Origin: JBARDN01 sp963755705
GTDB lineage: Bacteria; Desulfobacterota; Binatia; Binatales; Binataceae
Assembly (NCBI GenBank): GCA_963755705.1
Contig: CAVWKW010000002.1
Location: forward strand, 1 to 64,000
Direction: 5' to 3'
Length of the DNA stretch: 64,000 bases
Below the pieces are notes generated by a model that ran no database searches, was not told where the DNA came from, and saw nothing but the letters and a program-made list of their open reading frames with translations. This document shows positions 52,209-61,339 of this stretch, one piece after another; the stretch's first letter is position 1; each line of letters starts with the position of its first letter. Both the position numbers and the translations under genes were made by a program.

Positions 52209-53111
52209 ATGGGGAACGGTGACCAAAAGATGAGGCTGCGGTCCGGCGTTGCATTCAGCGCCGGGGTATTGGCGATCGTCCTGGTAGCGGGATGCAGTCA
52301 CAAAGGCGTCGAGGATTATCTGCAGGCGGGCGACACCGCGATGCAGAACAACAAGCCTGGCGACGCGGAAAAAGATTACGCCGACGCCGAGAAGCTCGCG
52401 CCCAACGACCCGCGCGTGCACGTTGCGACGGGCAACCTGTACGTGTTCGAGCATAAGCCCGGCCCCGCGCAGATCGAGTTCATGAAAGTGATCGAGCTCG
52501 ATCCGAAAAATCCGGCCGCGCACGTCGCGCTCGGCAATCTGTATCTCGACCAGGAACAGGATCACCTCGCCGAGGGGCAGTATCGCGCCGCGATCGCGCT
52601 CGATCCGTCGCGCGGAAATTACTACCTGCAGTTGGCCAACACCTTGCGCAAGGAAGGCCGGCCGGTCAACGCCGAATCCGAAATTCGCACCGCGCTCGGC
52701 CTGGACCCGCGCGACGCCGAGGCGCATCTCGCGCTCGCCAATCTGCTCGAAAGCGAACCGGGCCGCCAGAGCGAGGGCGAGGCCGAGATGGCGGCGGCGC
52801 GCGCGATCGATCCAAAGGTCGTCGCCGACAGCTCCGGTGTCGCGGCCTCCGCCGATGAGCCTACTGCAGCGGCGGCGCAGCCCTCTCCGGCAGCGGGCGC
52901 AGCCGCGGCGCCCGTGATCAAACCGCTCAACAAGCTCTTCCTGCTGACGAAGAATTCGGCGGTCTATCAGACTCCTGATGCGACCAGCGCCGTAATCGCG
53001 CAGGTGAAGCGCAGAAAGTACGTGCACGTCATCGGCATCACGGGAAATTTTTTGCAGATCAGGCTGCGCAACAAATCGATCGGCTTTATCCCGGTTAACG
53101 CGGCCGAATAG
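52209..53111 (+). CDS. TPR lipoprotein with C-terminal SH3-like domain
   Basis: About 300 residues from the ATG at 52,209, preceded by GGAGG. Signal peptide and lipobox (VLVAGCS), then four or so tetratricopeptide repeats (DYLQAGDTAMQNNKPGDAEK, VIELDPKNPAAHVALGNLY, AIALDPSRGNYYLQLAN). An Ala/Pro linker leads to a bacterial SH3-like domain. Probably an envelope scaffold protein. Confidence 0.8.
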   Translation: MGNGDQKMRLRSGVAFSAGVLAIVLVAGCSHKGVEDYLQAGDTAMQNNKPGDAEKDYADAEKLAPNDPRVHVATGNLYVFEHKPGPAQIEFMKVIELDPKNPAAHVALGNLYLDQEQDHLAEGQYRAAIALDPSRGNYYLQLANTLRKEGRPVNAESEIRTALGLDPRDAEAHLALANLLESEPGRQSEGEAEMAAARAIDPKVVADSSGVAASADEPTAAAAQPSPAAGAAAAPVIKPLNKLFLLTKNSAVYQTPDATSAVIAQVKRRKYVHVIGITGNFLQIRLRNKSIGFIPVNAAE

Positions 53112-53165
53112 TTCGGATAGTAAAATCGGCGGGCGCGATGCTCGCCGCGATCGAGGTTCACGACG

Positions 53166-53873
53166 ATGGCGGATGCGCAAATTCTCGAACGTGAAGTCAG
53201 TTTTGCGGGGCCCGCGTGCACCATCAACGCCTTCAGCGCGGAACCGTCCGACGGTGCGCCCTGCCCTGCGGTTATCGTGGTGCAGGAATGGTGGGGGCTC
53301 AACGCCAACACCAAGGAGATCGCGCGGCGCTTCGCGCGCGAGGGCTACGTAGCGCTCGCGCCCGACCTCTACTCGCGCCAGGGGCACAAGGTCGCGAGCG
53401 ATCCGAATACCGCGGCGCAGTTGATGGGCGGGCTCAAGATGGACGACGGGATCGCCGACCTGAAGGCGGCGCTCGGATGGATTCGCGAGCAGAAGCGAAC
53501 GCACGCGAGCCGCATCGGAATCACCGGCTACTGCATGGGCGGAAGCTACGCGATGCTGCTGCCGTGCGAATCGAGCGAGATTGCCGCGACCGCGCCGTTC
53601 TATGGCGAGATTCCCTCCGACGACAAGATCGAGAAGCTCGGATGCCCGATCTTCTACGCCTACGATGCGAACGACGGATGGATCCAGCGCAAGGACGTCG
53701 AGCGTCTTGCCGCCGACCTCAAGAAGTACGGCAAAAGCGGCGAGGTAAAGATCTATCCTGACTGCTCTCACGGGTTCTTCAACGACACGCGTCCCGACGT
53801 GTACAACGCTGCGGCAGCCAGGGACGCGTGGACGCATACGCTCGCGCTGTTTGCAGAAAATCTGAAGGGCTGA
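53166..53873 (+). CDS. dienelactone hydrolase-family protein
   Basis: A protein of 235 residues. The nucleophile is in GYCMGGSYA, with Asp in YDANDGW and His in CSHGFFND, the Cys-Asp-His triad of the family. VVQEWWGLNANTKEIARRFA is also typical. It may act in aromatic degradation, though it is far from the pca genes. Confidence 0.88.
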   Translation: MADAQILEREVSFAGPACTINAFSAEPSDGAPCPAVIVVQEWWGLNANTKEIARRFAREGYVALAPDLYSRQGHKVASDPNTAAQLMGGLKMDDGIADLKAALGWIREQKRTHASRIGITGYCMGGSYAMLLPCESSEIAATAPFYGEIPSDDKIEKLGCPIFYAYDANDGWIQRKDVERLAADLKKYGKSGEVKIYPDCSHGFFNDTRPDVYNAAAARDAWTHTLALFAENLKG

Positions 53874-53909
53874 ACTTTCTCTGAAATACGGATGCTCCGG
53901 GCGGGAGCC

Positions 53910-54191
53910 TCACTGACGCTTCTTCCGCGTGCTCGTAGCATTGTGGCGCACGTGGTCGGTCACGGCCTCAAAGTATTCGTCGTCTGGTCGCGGTAGAATC
54001 GGGAACAAGCCGATTAGATCGCGTCCCTTCACCGTCTTCGGTCGAGCCGGGATGATCTCGCAGATCGGCTCGCCGCCGCGCTCGACGATGAACGATTCGC
54101 CGCGATAGCGCACGCGACTCAGCAAATCTGAAAAGTTGCGCGAGGCTTCCGTCGCGCTGATTCGTGACTTAGCGGTGGTACGCGATTTCAT
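53910..54191 (-). CDS. Phd/YefM-family antitoxin, orphan
   Basis: A protein of 93 residues. ISATEASRNFSDLLSRVRYRGESFIVERGGEPICEIIPA, in sequence blocks, is the prevent-host-death DNA-binding domain. The C-terminal neutralising part is short. No PIN or Doc/RelE toxin gene lies on either side. Confidence 0.8.
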   Translation of the reverse strand: MKSRTTAKSRISATEASRNFSDLLSRVRYRGESFIVERGGEPICEIIPARPKTVKGRDLIGLFPILPRPDDEYFEAVTDHVRHNATSTRKKRQ

Positions 54192-54235
54192 GATTATCTG
54201 ATTCTATGAGTTTCAGATTGAGCGGGCAACTACGC

Positions 54236-56137
54236 TCATCCGCTCAGCACGGCCGGATCGAGGCGGGCGTCGCTTAAATAGACCAAGCGCCCTTCGTCGG
54301 ACGCTCGCTCGTGGAGCCATCGTGCGACGATCGTCATCGCTTCGAGCTCGCCGCGAATGATGGGACGCGCGCGGTAGCGCTCATAATTATCCGCGACGAA
54401 TGCAGAGACCTCGCGCGCCGCGTCCGGCGAATCGAGCGGCAGCGTCATCGCGAGGCGCCCCGCCAGCACGACGTGCGCGGTGCGGGCGCTTTCGTCTGCG
54501 GTGATGATCACCAGGTTGTTCTCGGTCACGACTTCGCTAAGGCGCGACGCGCGATGCGCCAGCGTGGCGAGCGCTTCGAGCTCGCGGCGCATCCGGGCGG
54601 CTTCTTCGTAGCGCAGCGCTTTGGCGGCGTCGTCGCGGGCGCGCGCCAGATCGCCCAGGAGCGCGCCGCTTTGTCCGCGCAGGAAGCCTAGCGCCTTGTG
54701 TACGCGATCGGCGTAGCCGTCTTCGCCGATACTCGTGTTGCACGGCGCGGCGCAGTGGCCCATCTGGCCATAGACGCAGGGCGAGAAATCCTCGTCCGGA
54801 TGAAGCTTGCCGGTGCAGGTGCGCAGCCCGAGAATCCGCGCGAGCGCGCGCACCGAGCCGTCGAGGCTCCTTCGCCCGATGAACGGGCCCAGGTGCATCA
54901 CGCCGAGGCGCGCGGTCATCTTGGTGGTGAGAACGATACGCGGAAAATCGTCCATCAGGTCGAGCTTGATGAAGTATGCGGGGGCGGCGGATTTGAGCAT
55001 CCGGTTGTAGGTCGGCTTGAGCTCGCGGATCAGCCGGGCTTCGAGCAGAGCGGCTTCCAGAGCCGACGCGGTCAGTTGCGTGTCGATCTTGTAAACGTGG
55101 CTGATCAGCTCGGCGGTCTTCGCGTTCACCGCCGAGTTGAAGTACGAGCTGACCCGATCACGCAGGCGGCGCGCCTTGCCGATATAGAGAATATCGCCGC
55201 GCGCATTGCGCATCAGGTAAACGCCGGGAGTATGCGGCAGCTTGGCGATTTCTTCCGGCGGCACGTGACGCTCGAACCGGCGGCCGGAAAGCCCGCGGCC
55301 GTGGTCGTCGAGCAGACGATCCAGGCGCGTAATTCCCATCTTCGCCGCGATCTCGAGGAAGATCGAAAGAATCTCCGCCGCCATCCGCGCGTCGCCAAGT
55401 CCGCGATGACGCCCGTCCGTCGAGAGCCCAAAATGCTCGGCCAGCGAATCAAGCCGGCGGCGGCGCAGCGATGGCACGTAGCGGCGCGACATCCGAAGCG
55501 TGCACAGGACCGGATTGCGCAAACCCATTCCGAAGATTCGCCGGAACTCGAAATCCAGAAATCCGCGATCGAACGCCGCGTTGTGCGCGACCATCACCGA
55601 GTCGCCCATGAACTCGCGGAACTGCGGCAGCACGCGCTCGATCGGCGGCGCGGACGCAACCATCTCATTCGTGATCGAGGTGAGCCCGGTGACGAAGCGC
55701 GGAATGAATCCCTGCGGGCGGACCAGGCTGGAAAAAGAATCGACCAGCCGCCGCCCGATCATCCGGTATGCGCCGATCTCGATAATCGTGCCGGGACCGG
55801 CGCGTCCGCCCGTGGTTTCGAGATCGACGACGGTGAATTGCGCGTCGTCGAGCGCGACGCGGTAGCGGTCGCTCGACTTAAGCGACCACATCCCGGTGGC
55901 GGCGTCGAAAGCGAAATTCGGATCGCCGCCGAGCAGTCGATAAACAAGCTGCGCGCCGAGTTCAGTGTCGGAAGAGAGTCCCTTGAGTAGCAGGCCCGCG
56001 AGCTCGTTCGCGTCGGCGCCGCCGGGATGAGACTCGAGAAACGCATAGAGCTTTTCGCGGACGGTCGCATGCGGATCGCCGGAGGAAAACGGCTCGGACC
56101 CCGCGGATACTGTCTGTGGTGTACGATATTCCTGCAT
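54236..56137 (-). CDS. DnaQ-like exonuclease fused to UvrC-type GIY-YIG domain
   Basis: About 633 residues. Residues about 75-245 are a DEDDh 3'-5' exonuclease (FTVVDLETTGG, VMVAHNAAFDRGF, HRGLGDARMAAEI). Residues about 265-350 form a GIY-YIG domain (LPHTPGVYLMRNARGDILYIGKARRLRDRV), then a UvrC-like Cys region (SPCVYGQMGHCAAPC) and a UvrB-contact-like helix (ALRYEEAARMRRELEAL). The UvrC C-terminal nuclease is absent. Such fusions are Cho-like repair nucleases. Confidence 0.87.
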   Translation of the reverse strand: MQEYRTPQTVSAGSEPFSSGDPHATVREKLYAFLESHPGGADANELAGLLLKGLSSDTELGAQLVYRLLGGDPNFAFDAATGMWSLKSSDRYRVALDDAQFTVVDLETTGGRAGPGTIIEIGAYRMIGRRLVDSFSSLVRPQGFIPRFVTGLTSITNEMVASAPPIERVLPQFREFMGDSVMVAHNAAFDRGFLDFEFRRIFGMGLRNPVLCTLRMSRRYVPSLRRRRLDSLAEHFGLSTDGRHRGLGDARMAAEILSIFLEIAAKMGITRLDRLLDDHGRGLSGRRFERHVPPEEIAKLPHTPGVYLMRNARGDILYIGKARRLRDRVSSYFNSAVNAKTAELISHVYKIDTQLTASALEAALLEARLIRELKPTYNRMLKSAAPAYFIKLDLMDDFPRIVLTTKMTARLGVMHLGPFIGRRSLDGSVRALARILGLRTCTGKLHPDEDFSPCVYGQMGHCAAPCNTSIGEDGYADRVHKALGFLRGQSGALLGDLARARDDAAKALRYEEAARMRRELEALATLAHRASRLSEVVTENNLVIITADESARTAHVVLAGRLAMTLPLDSPDAAREVSAFVADNYERYRARPIIRGELEAMTIVARWLHERASDEGRLVYLSDARLDPAVLSG

Positions 56138-56606
56138 CCACCCTGCCTCATCACCTTCGTCGCATCTTCGCTCTAGCATCGCCGGAGGTTCAACGGCAAT
56201 GCTCGGGCACTTGCGAGCGATAGAACGTCGTTAGTCGCATGGGTTCGTTCAGCGAGTTTTTAGCTTTAGAATTTGGAATTGTCCGCATAAATGCTGGAGA
56301 ATTACGTAAATGAATTCGCTTCGTATTTTATTTTCGTTTTTTTTTCCTCTATAAGTCGTCACCGCTACGGGACGGCCGCCGCTCACGCGGCATCTCGATG
56401 CTTCCTATTCTGCACACAGGGCCGATGAAAATAAGGCTGAACTGTTCAGCCTTGTAAAATTGAAAAAAGCTGCTATGGGCGGATCCTCCGTCTGATTCAC
56501 GAGGACTGCCGCTTCGCGTCGCCGGCGAGCAGGATTATCCTCCGCGAGTGGCGCCGATGCGGCGGGCGGTCTACAATTGCAGTTCAGTCACAGAGGAAAA
56601 TCAGCG
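56138..56606. promoter_or_regulatory. AT-rich intergenic region with a 21-base perfect palindrome
   Basis: The 469 bases between divergent genes hold a markedly AT-rich stretch (about 56,250-56,360). At 56,433-56,453 the arms AAGGCTGAAC and GTTCAGCCTT flank a single T. The palindrome could be a repressor operator or a compact hairpin. The core GAAC/GTTC recalls some LexA boxes. No gene is visible. Confidence 0.5.
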
Positions 56607-57146
56607 ATGGAACCAGTTCTGATTGCGCGCGAGGTCGAGGCCGTGCAGATTCCAGCCGGCATCAAGACCACGCTCGAAAAAGGTATCGAGGCCTATATCA
56701 CCCAGTCCCTCGGCGGGACGTTCACCGTCCAGGTGCCGGCGCATGGCGGACTCTTTCGCATCGCGGGCAAGGACGCCGATGCTATCGGCAAGACGCCAGC
56801 GGACGCGGGCGGCGCACAGGCGGGCGGAGGCGGCGACCTTGAATCGATGGTGTGGGATCAGCTCAAGACCTGCTTCGATCCTGAAATTCCGGTCAATATC
56901 GTTGACCTGGGTCTGGTTTATGGGATGGAGGTCAAAGACCAGCCCGACGGCACGCGCAAAGTCGAAGTGAAGATGACGCTGACCGCGCAAGGCTGCGGCA
57001 TGGGCGCATCGATCGCGTACGATGCGAAGAACAAGCTGATGACGCTGCCCGGAGTCTCGGAGGCCGACGTCGATCTGGTGTGGGATCCTCCGTGGACTCC
57101 GCAAATGATCTCGCCCGAAGGCCGCGAACGACTGGGCCTCGACTGA
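56607..57146 (+). CDS. sufT: SufT-like Fe-S assembly factor (DUF59)
   Basis: A protein of 179 residues. The C-terminal half is the MIP18/DUF59 domain (LKTCFDPEIPVNIVDLGLVYGM, LTAQGCGMGASIA with conserved Cys, VDLVWDPPWTPQMIS). The N-terminal extension fits SufT, a maturation factor for Fe-S proteins such as lipoyl synthase. GAGGAAA precedes the ATG. Confidence 0.85.
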   Translation: MEPVLIAREVEAVQIPAGIKTTLEKGIEAYITQSLGGTFTVQVPAHGGLFRIAGKDADAIGKTPADAGGAQAGGGGDLESMVWDQLKTCFDPEIPVNIVDLGLVYGMEVKDQPDGTRKVEVKMTLTAQGCGMGASIAYDAKNKLMTLPGVSEADVDLVWDPPWTPQMISPEGRERLGLD

Positions 57147-57184
57147 GTTGGCGTAATCTCATTGCGCTAGGACCCGTCGATACA

Positions 57185-57213
57185 TTGACACGGTTCGGGC
57201 GGTCCGATAATTA
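57185..57213 (+). promoter_or_regulatory. sigma-70-type promoter of rplU
   Basis: TTGACA at 57,185-57,190, a 17-base spacer, and TAATTA at 57,208-57,213, ending 19 bases before the rplU start codon. The -35 box is a perfect match; the -10 box is moderate. Confidence 0.6.
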
Positions 57214-57232
57214 AAGCGGTTCTGGCACAAGC

Positions 57233-57547
57233 ATGTTTGCAATACTAAAGACTGGCGGAAAACAGTACCGGGTCGGGGTCGGCGACCAGATTGTCGTCGA
57301 ACGGCTCGAGGGTGACGTGGGCGCGCAGATTTCGCTGACCGACGTGCTCGCGCTCGGCGGCGACGCACCGCAGGTCGGCACTCCGACTATCGCGGGAGCG
57401 GCGGTACGCGCCAAAATCGTGCAGCAGCCGCGCGGCACCAAGGTGATCGTGTTCAAGAAGAAGCGGCGCAAGAATTACCGGCGCAAGCGCGGTCATCGGC
57501 AGGAACTGACGGTGCTCAAGATCGAGGAAATTTCCGCGGGCGCATAG
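57233..57547 (+). CDS. rplU: 50S ribosomal protein L21
   Basis: A protein of 104 residues, full length. MFAILKTGGKQYRVGVGD and the C-terminal KKRRKNYRRKRGHRQ are diagnostic. It binds 23S rRNA near L20. First gene of the classic rplU-rpmA-obgE order. Confidence 0.96.
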   Translation: MFAILKTGGKQYRVGVGDQIVVERLEGDVGAQISLTDVLALGGDAPQVGTPTIAGAAVRAKIVQQPRGTKVIVFKKKRRKNYRRKRGHRQELTVLKIEEISAGA

Positions 57548-57614
57548 CCGCCCGGTCTGATTTGTAATCAAACTCGCGGCGCTTAAAGCACCGCTTTTCT
57601 GAAAGGAGAACGCC

Positions 57615-57893
57615 GTGGCGCACAAAAAAGGACAAGGTTCCACGCGCAACGGCCGCGACAGTCCGGGCCAGCGTCGCGGAATCAAAATCTACGCCGGACA
57701 GACCGTTAAGGCCGGCAATATCCTCGTGCGCCAGTGCGGCACGCGGATTCATCCGGGGCGCAACGTCGGGATGGGCCGCGACTACACGATCTACGCGAAG
57801 ATCGACGGCGTCACGAAGTACGAGCCCAAGGGCGAAAAGCGCCAAGTCAGCGTCGAGCCGCATCCTGCGCAATCCGAACAGCCCTCCGCATAG
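57615..57893 (+). CDS. rpmA: 50S ribosomal protein L27
   Basis: A protein of 92 residues. MAHKKGQGSTRNGRDS and GTRIHPGRNVGMGRDYTIYA are diagnostic; the Lys-rich N-terminus reaches the peptidyl-transferase centre. AAAGGAG lies upstream of a GTG start. A terminator follows. Confidence 0.96.
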   Translation: MAHKKGQGSTRNGRDSPGQRRGIKIYAGQTVKAGNILVRQCGTRIHPGRNVGMGRDYTIYAKIDGVTKYEPKGEKRQVSVEPHPAQSEQPSA

Positions 57894-57918
57894 CAACTGA
57901 CAGTATCGAAGATTCGAG

Positions 57919-57950
57919 AAGCCTCGCGCGTCGTGCGCGGGGCTTTTCAT
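57919..57950 (+). terminator. terminator after rpmA
   Basis: Stem AAGCCTCGCGC with GCGCGGGGCTT closes on a 5-base loop and is followed by TTCATTTTC, a good intrinsic terminator 25 bases after the stop. Confidence 0.8.
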
Positions 57951-58016
57951 TTTCGGCGGACTGAGGTTGACTGTGCTGGCTCGCGACGATCTATTTCGCG
58001 CGGAGGAGGAACGGCA

Positions 58017-59045
58017 ATGCGATTAGGACTTATCTCCGGATATTCGGGCGCCCAGATGGGGATGCCGATGGATTTGATTCTCGAGGCGGAAAAAGCCGGG
58101 TTCGATTCGGTCTGGACCGCGGAGGCTTACGGCTCCGACGCGATCGTGCCGCTTGCGTGGATCGCGGCGCTGACCAAAAAAATCCGGCTGGGCACCGCGA
58201 TCATGCAGATGCCGGCGCGGACGCCCGCCGCAACCGCGATGACCGCGATGACGCTCGACGCGCTTTCGGGCGGACGATTCATTCTCGGCATCGGGCCCTC
58301 GGGGCCGCAGGTGGTCGAGGGATGGCACGGCGTCGCGTACGGCAAGCCGCTCCAGCGCACACGCGAGTATATCGATATCGTGCGCAAAATTTTGGCGCGC
58401 GAGGCGCCGGTCGAGCATCAGGGCAAAGAATACCAGATTCCATACAACGGCCCCGGCGCGTCGGGCCTCGGCAAGCCGCTCAAGAGTATCCTGCACGGCC
58501 GCAAGGACATGCCGATCTACACCGCGTCGATCAGCCCCAAGGGAATCGAGCTCGCGGCCGAGATCGCCGACGGCGTGATCCCGGTCTGGATGAATCCCGA
58601 GCGCTGGGACCTCTACGACGCGCCGACCAAAGCCGGGTTCGCGAAATCGGGCGGCAAGAAGTCGCTCGCCAACTTCGAGGTCGCGCCGTTCGTGACCTGC
58701 GTGATGGGCAACGACCTCGATAAATGCCGGATGCCGGTGCGGGCGCAGCTCGCGCTGTATATCGGCGGGATGGGCGCGCGGTCGAAAAATTTCTATAACA
58801 ACTACGCCAAGCGCCTCGGCTACGAAGACGCGGCCGGAAAAATCCAGGACCTCTATCTGACCGGAAAGAAGAACGAAGCGATGGCGCTGGTGCCGGACAA
58901 GCTGATCGACGATGTCGCTCTGGTCGGCCCGAAGGAGCGGATCAAGGATCGTATGGCGGCGTGGAAGGCGTCTCCGGTGAAGACGATGCTCATCGGGACG
59001 GGTTCGGCCGACGCGGTCCGCGCCCTCGCGGACATCTGCGCGTAG
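58017..59045 (+). CDS. LLM-class F420-dependent oxidoreductase
   Basis: A protein of 342 residues with GGAGGAGG upstream of the ATG. MRLGLISGYSGAQMG, AEKAGFDSVWTAEAYGSDA, KIRLGTAIMQMPARTPAA and LSGGRFILGIGPSGPQVVEGWHG place it in the F420-type group (Mer/Fgd-like). It has its own position between the rpmA terminator and obgE. Substrate unknown. Confidence 0.87.
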   Translation: MRLGLISGYSGAQMGMPMDLILEAEKAGFDSVWTAEAYGSDAIVPLAWIAALTKKIRLGTAIMQMPARTPAATAMTAMTLDALSGGRFILGIGPSGPQVVEGWHGVAYGKPLQRTREYIDIVRKILAREAPVEHQGKEYQIPYNGPGASGLGKPLKSILHGRKDMPIYTASISPKGIELAAEIADGVIPVWMNPERWDLYDAPTKAGFAKSGGKKSLANFEVAPFVTCVMGNDLDKCRMPVRAQLALYIGGMGARSKNFYNNYAKRLGYEDAAGKIQDLYLTGKKNEAMALVPDKLIDDVALVGPKERIKDRMAAWKASPVKTMLIGTGSADAVRALADICA

Positions 59046-59186
59046 GCGACAAATAGAATCGATCGATCGCGGCTGACGCGGTTCCCCCTTCCCGCACTGG
59101 AAGGGGTCAGGGGTTAGGTCGGTTTTTCGCGGATGCAGCGGTGCGCGCTTCAAAGCGGCGCGGCCTGCTATAATCTTCGCACTGCG

Positions 59187-60203
59187 ATGCGGTTTATCGA
59201 CGAAGCGCGAGTGTTCGTGCATGCGGGCAAGGGCGGCAACGGCGCGATTGCGTTCCTGCGCGAGAAATATCGCCCCTTTGGCGGTCCCTCGGGCGGCGAC
59301 GGCGGCCGCGGCGGCAGCGTTATCTTCGAAGTCGATGAAGGCCTCTCGACCCTGCTCGATTTCAAATATCAGCCGCGGCTGGTCGCGCGCGACGGCGAAT
59401 CGGGCCGCGGCAAACAGCAATACGGCAAAGCCGGCGCGGACCTGATCGTGAAAGTGCCGCCGGGCACGGTCGCCTTCGACGACGAGACGGGCGAAACGAT
59501 CGCGGACCTGGTGATGCCGGGGTCGCGCGCGACGATTGCGCAGGCTGGAGACGGAGGACGCGGCAATATGCACTTCGTCAGCTCGACCCGCCGCTCGCCG
59601 CGAATCGCGACGCCGGGCACGGCGGGGGTCCAGCGATGGGTGCGGCTCGAATTGCGGCTGGTCGCGGAGGCGGGATTGGTCGGGCTGCCGAACGCGGGAA
59701 AATCGACGCTGCTCACGGCGCTCAGCGCGGCGCGTCCGAAAATCGCGGCCTACCCTTTCACGACGCTGGCGCCGAATATCGGGCGCGTGTTTATTTCCGA
59801 CGAAGAGAGTTTCACGCTGGCCGATATTCCCGGCCTGATCGAGGGGGCGCATCTGGGGCACGGGCTTGGAATCCGTTTTTTGCGTCATCTGGCGCGCACG
59901 CGGATGCTGGTGTACGTGCTCGATGCTTCGGAAAATCCGGCGCAAGCGTATGAGACCGTGCGGGCCGAGATTGGCGCATTCGATCCGGCGCTGCTCGAGC
60001 GGCCGGCGGTAATCGCGCTCAACAAGATCGATCTTTTGAGCGACAAGGAAGCGCGCAAATCAGCGCGTGAGCTGGGGCGCAAGCTCGGCGCGCCCACCTT
60101 TGCGATCTCGGCGGAGAAGAGCACCGGGCTGAAGCCCCTGATCGCGGAGATCGCGCGCGCGCTCTCGACCCTCGAACCCGTTTCGGCCGTATGTCCCAGC
60201 TAA
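59187..60203 (+). CDS. obgE: Obg GTPase
   Basis: A protein of 338 residues. The Obg fold is N-terminal (FIDEARVFVHAGKGGNGAIAFLREKY, GGDGGRGGSVIF), then the G domain: GLPNAGKSTLL (G1), DIPGLIEGA (G3), NKIDL (G4) and SAEK (G5). It works in ribosome assembly and stress control. It overlaps proB by 13 bases. Confidence 0.95.
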   Translation: MRFIDEARVFVHAGKGGNGAIAFLREKYRPFGGPSGGDGGRGGSVIFEVDEGLSTLLDFKYQPRLVARDGESGRGKQQYGKAGADLIVKVPPGTVAFDDETGETIADLVMPGSRATIAQAGDGGRGNMHFVSSTRRSPRIATPGTAGVQRWVRLELRLVAEAGLVGLPNAGKSTLLTALSAARPKIAAYPFTTLAPNIGRVFISDEESFTLADIPGLIEGAHLGHGLGIRFLRHLARTRMLVYVLDASENPAQAYETVRAEIGAFDPALLERPAVIALNKIDLLSDKEARKSARELGRKLGAPTFAISAEKSTGLKPLIAEIARALSTLEPVSAVCPS

Positions 60204-61339
60204 ACTACAAGGCGCAAATTCTGCCGCGGGTGAAGCGGATCGTGGTCAAGGTCGGAAGCGCGGTGCTGTCCGACGCTGACGGGCTGCGCGCCGACGTGAT
60301 CGATCACCTGGCCGCCGATATCGACGCCGCGATCATAGGCGGGCGCGAAGTGATCGTCGTGACCTCGGGCGCGGTCGCCGCGGGACGCGCGCGGCTTAAG
60401 AAACTTCACGGCGCGACGATCGCGGTGCGCCAGGCGGCGGCCGCCGCCGGACAGATCGAGCTGATGAGCGAGTGGTCGCGCGCGTTCAGCGCTCACGGAC
60501 GAACTGTCGCGCAGCTTCTGCTGACGCATGAGGATTTGGCCGAACGCAAGCGCCGCCAGAACGCCAACGCGACCATCGCGGCGCTGCTCGCGGCGGGAGT
60601 GATCCCGATCGTTAACGAAAACGACACCGTCGCGGTCGAGGAGATCCGCCTGGGCGACAACGACTTTCTATCCTCGCTGGTCGCGACCCTGGTGCAGGCG
60701 GGGATGCTGGTGATGCTGAGCGACGTGGCCGGAGTTCTGACCGGGAATCCGCACAAGCGGCCCGACGCGCGGCTGATCGCGCTTATCACCGATCCGGAAG
60801 CCGCGATGAGCGGGCTGGTCGCCGAGGGCTCGGGACCGCTCGGCAGCGGCGGCGGGATGGTGACAAAATTGCGCGCCGCGCGCGAGGCGGCGCGCGCGGG
60901 AATCGTGTCGGTGATCGCGCCCGGGCGCGAGGCTGGAGTGCTGGCCGCCGTGCTCGACGCGGAGCGCGAATGCGGCACGCTGATTGTTCCGGCGGGCGCC
61001 AAGCTCAAGAGCCGCAAGCATTGGATTGCCTTCGCGCTGCGGCCTGCAGGCGCGCTCGGCGTTGATCGCGGAGCGGCGGACGCGCTGCGCACGCGCGGGC
61101 GGAGCCTGTTGCCCTCGGGAATCCGCGAGGTGCGGGGAGAGTTCGCACTCGGCGAATGCGTGAGCCTGCTCGATCCGGAAGGGGTCGAGTTCGGGCGCGG
61201 GCTGGTCAACTATCCGGCCACCGATGTACTCAAGCTGATGGGGCGGCGGTCGGCCGAAATCGCGAGTTTAATTGGCTACAAGCTGGCGGACGAGATTATT
61301 CATCGCGATAATTTTGTGCTGCTGAAGGAAATCGGATGA
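60191..61339 (+). CDS. proB: glutamate 5-kinase
   Basis: A protein of 382 residues. RIVVKVGSAVLSDADGL, VIVVTSGAVAAGRARL, NENDTVAVEEIRLGDND and GSGGGMVTKLRAA are family motifs. A PUA domain forms the C-terminus. First enzyme of proline synthesis, under feedback control in most bacteria. It overlaps proA by 4 bases. Confidence 0.95.
   Translation: MSQLNYKAQILPRVKRIVVKVGSAVLSDADGLRADVIDHLAADIDAAIIGGREVIVVTSGAVAAGRARLKKLHGATIAVRQAAAAAGQIELMSEWSRAFSAHGRTVAQLLLTHEDLAERKRRQNANATIAALLAAGVIPIVNENDTVAVEEIRLGDNDFLSSLVATLVQAGMLVMLSDVAGVLTGNPHKRPDARLIALITDPEAAMSGLVAEGSGPLGSGGGMVTKLRAAREAARAGIVSVIAPGREAGVLAAVLDAERECGTLIVPAGAKLKSRKHWIAFALRPAGALGVDRGAADALRTRGRSLLPSGIREVRGEFALGECVSLLDPEGVEFGRGLVNYPATDVLKLMGRRSAEIASLIGYKLADEIIHRDNFVLLKEIG

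Noticed and set aside
51903..53837. A 644-codon minus-strand frame
   Set aside because: It is antisense to the TPR lipoprotein and the dienelactone hydrolase, both well supported; the composition is the typical Arg/Asp-rich shadow.
58023..59945. A 640-codon minus-strand frame
   Set aside because: Antisense to the LLM oxidoreductase and obgE; no recognisable domain.
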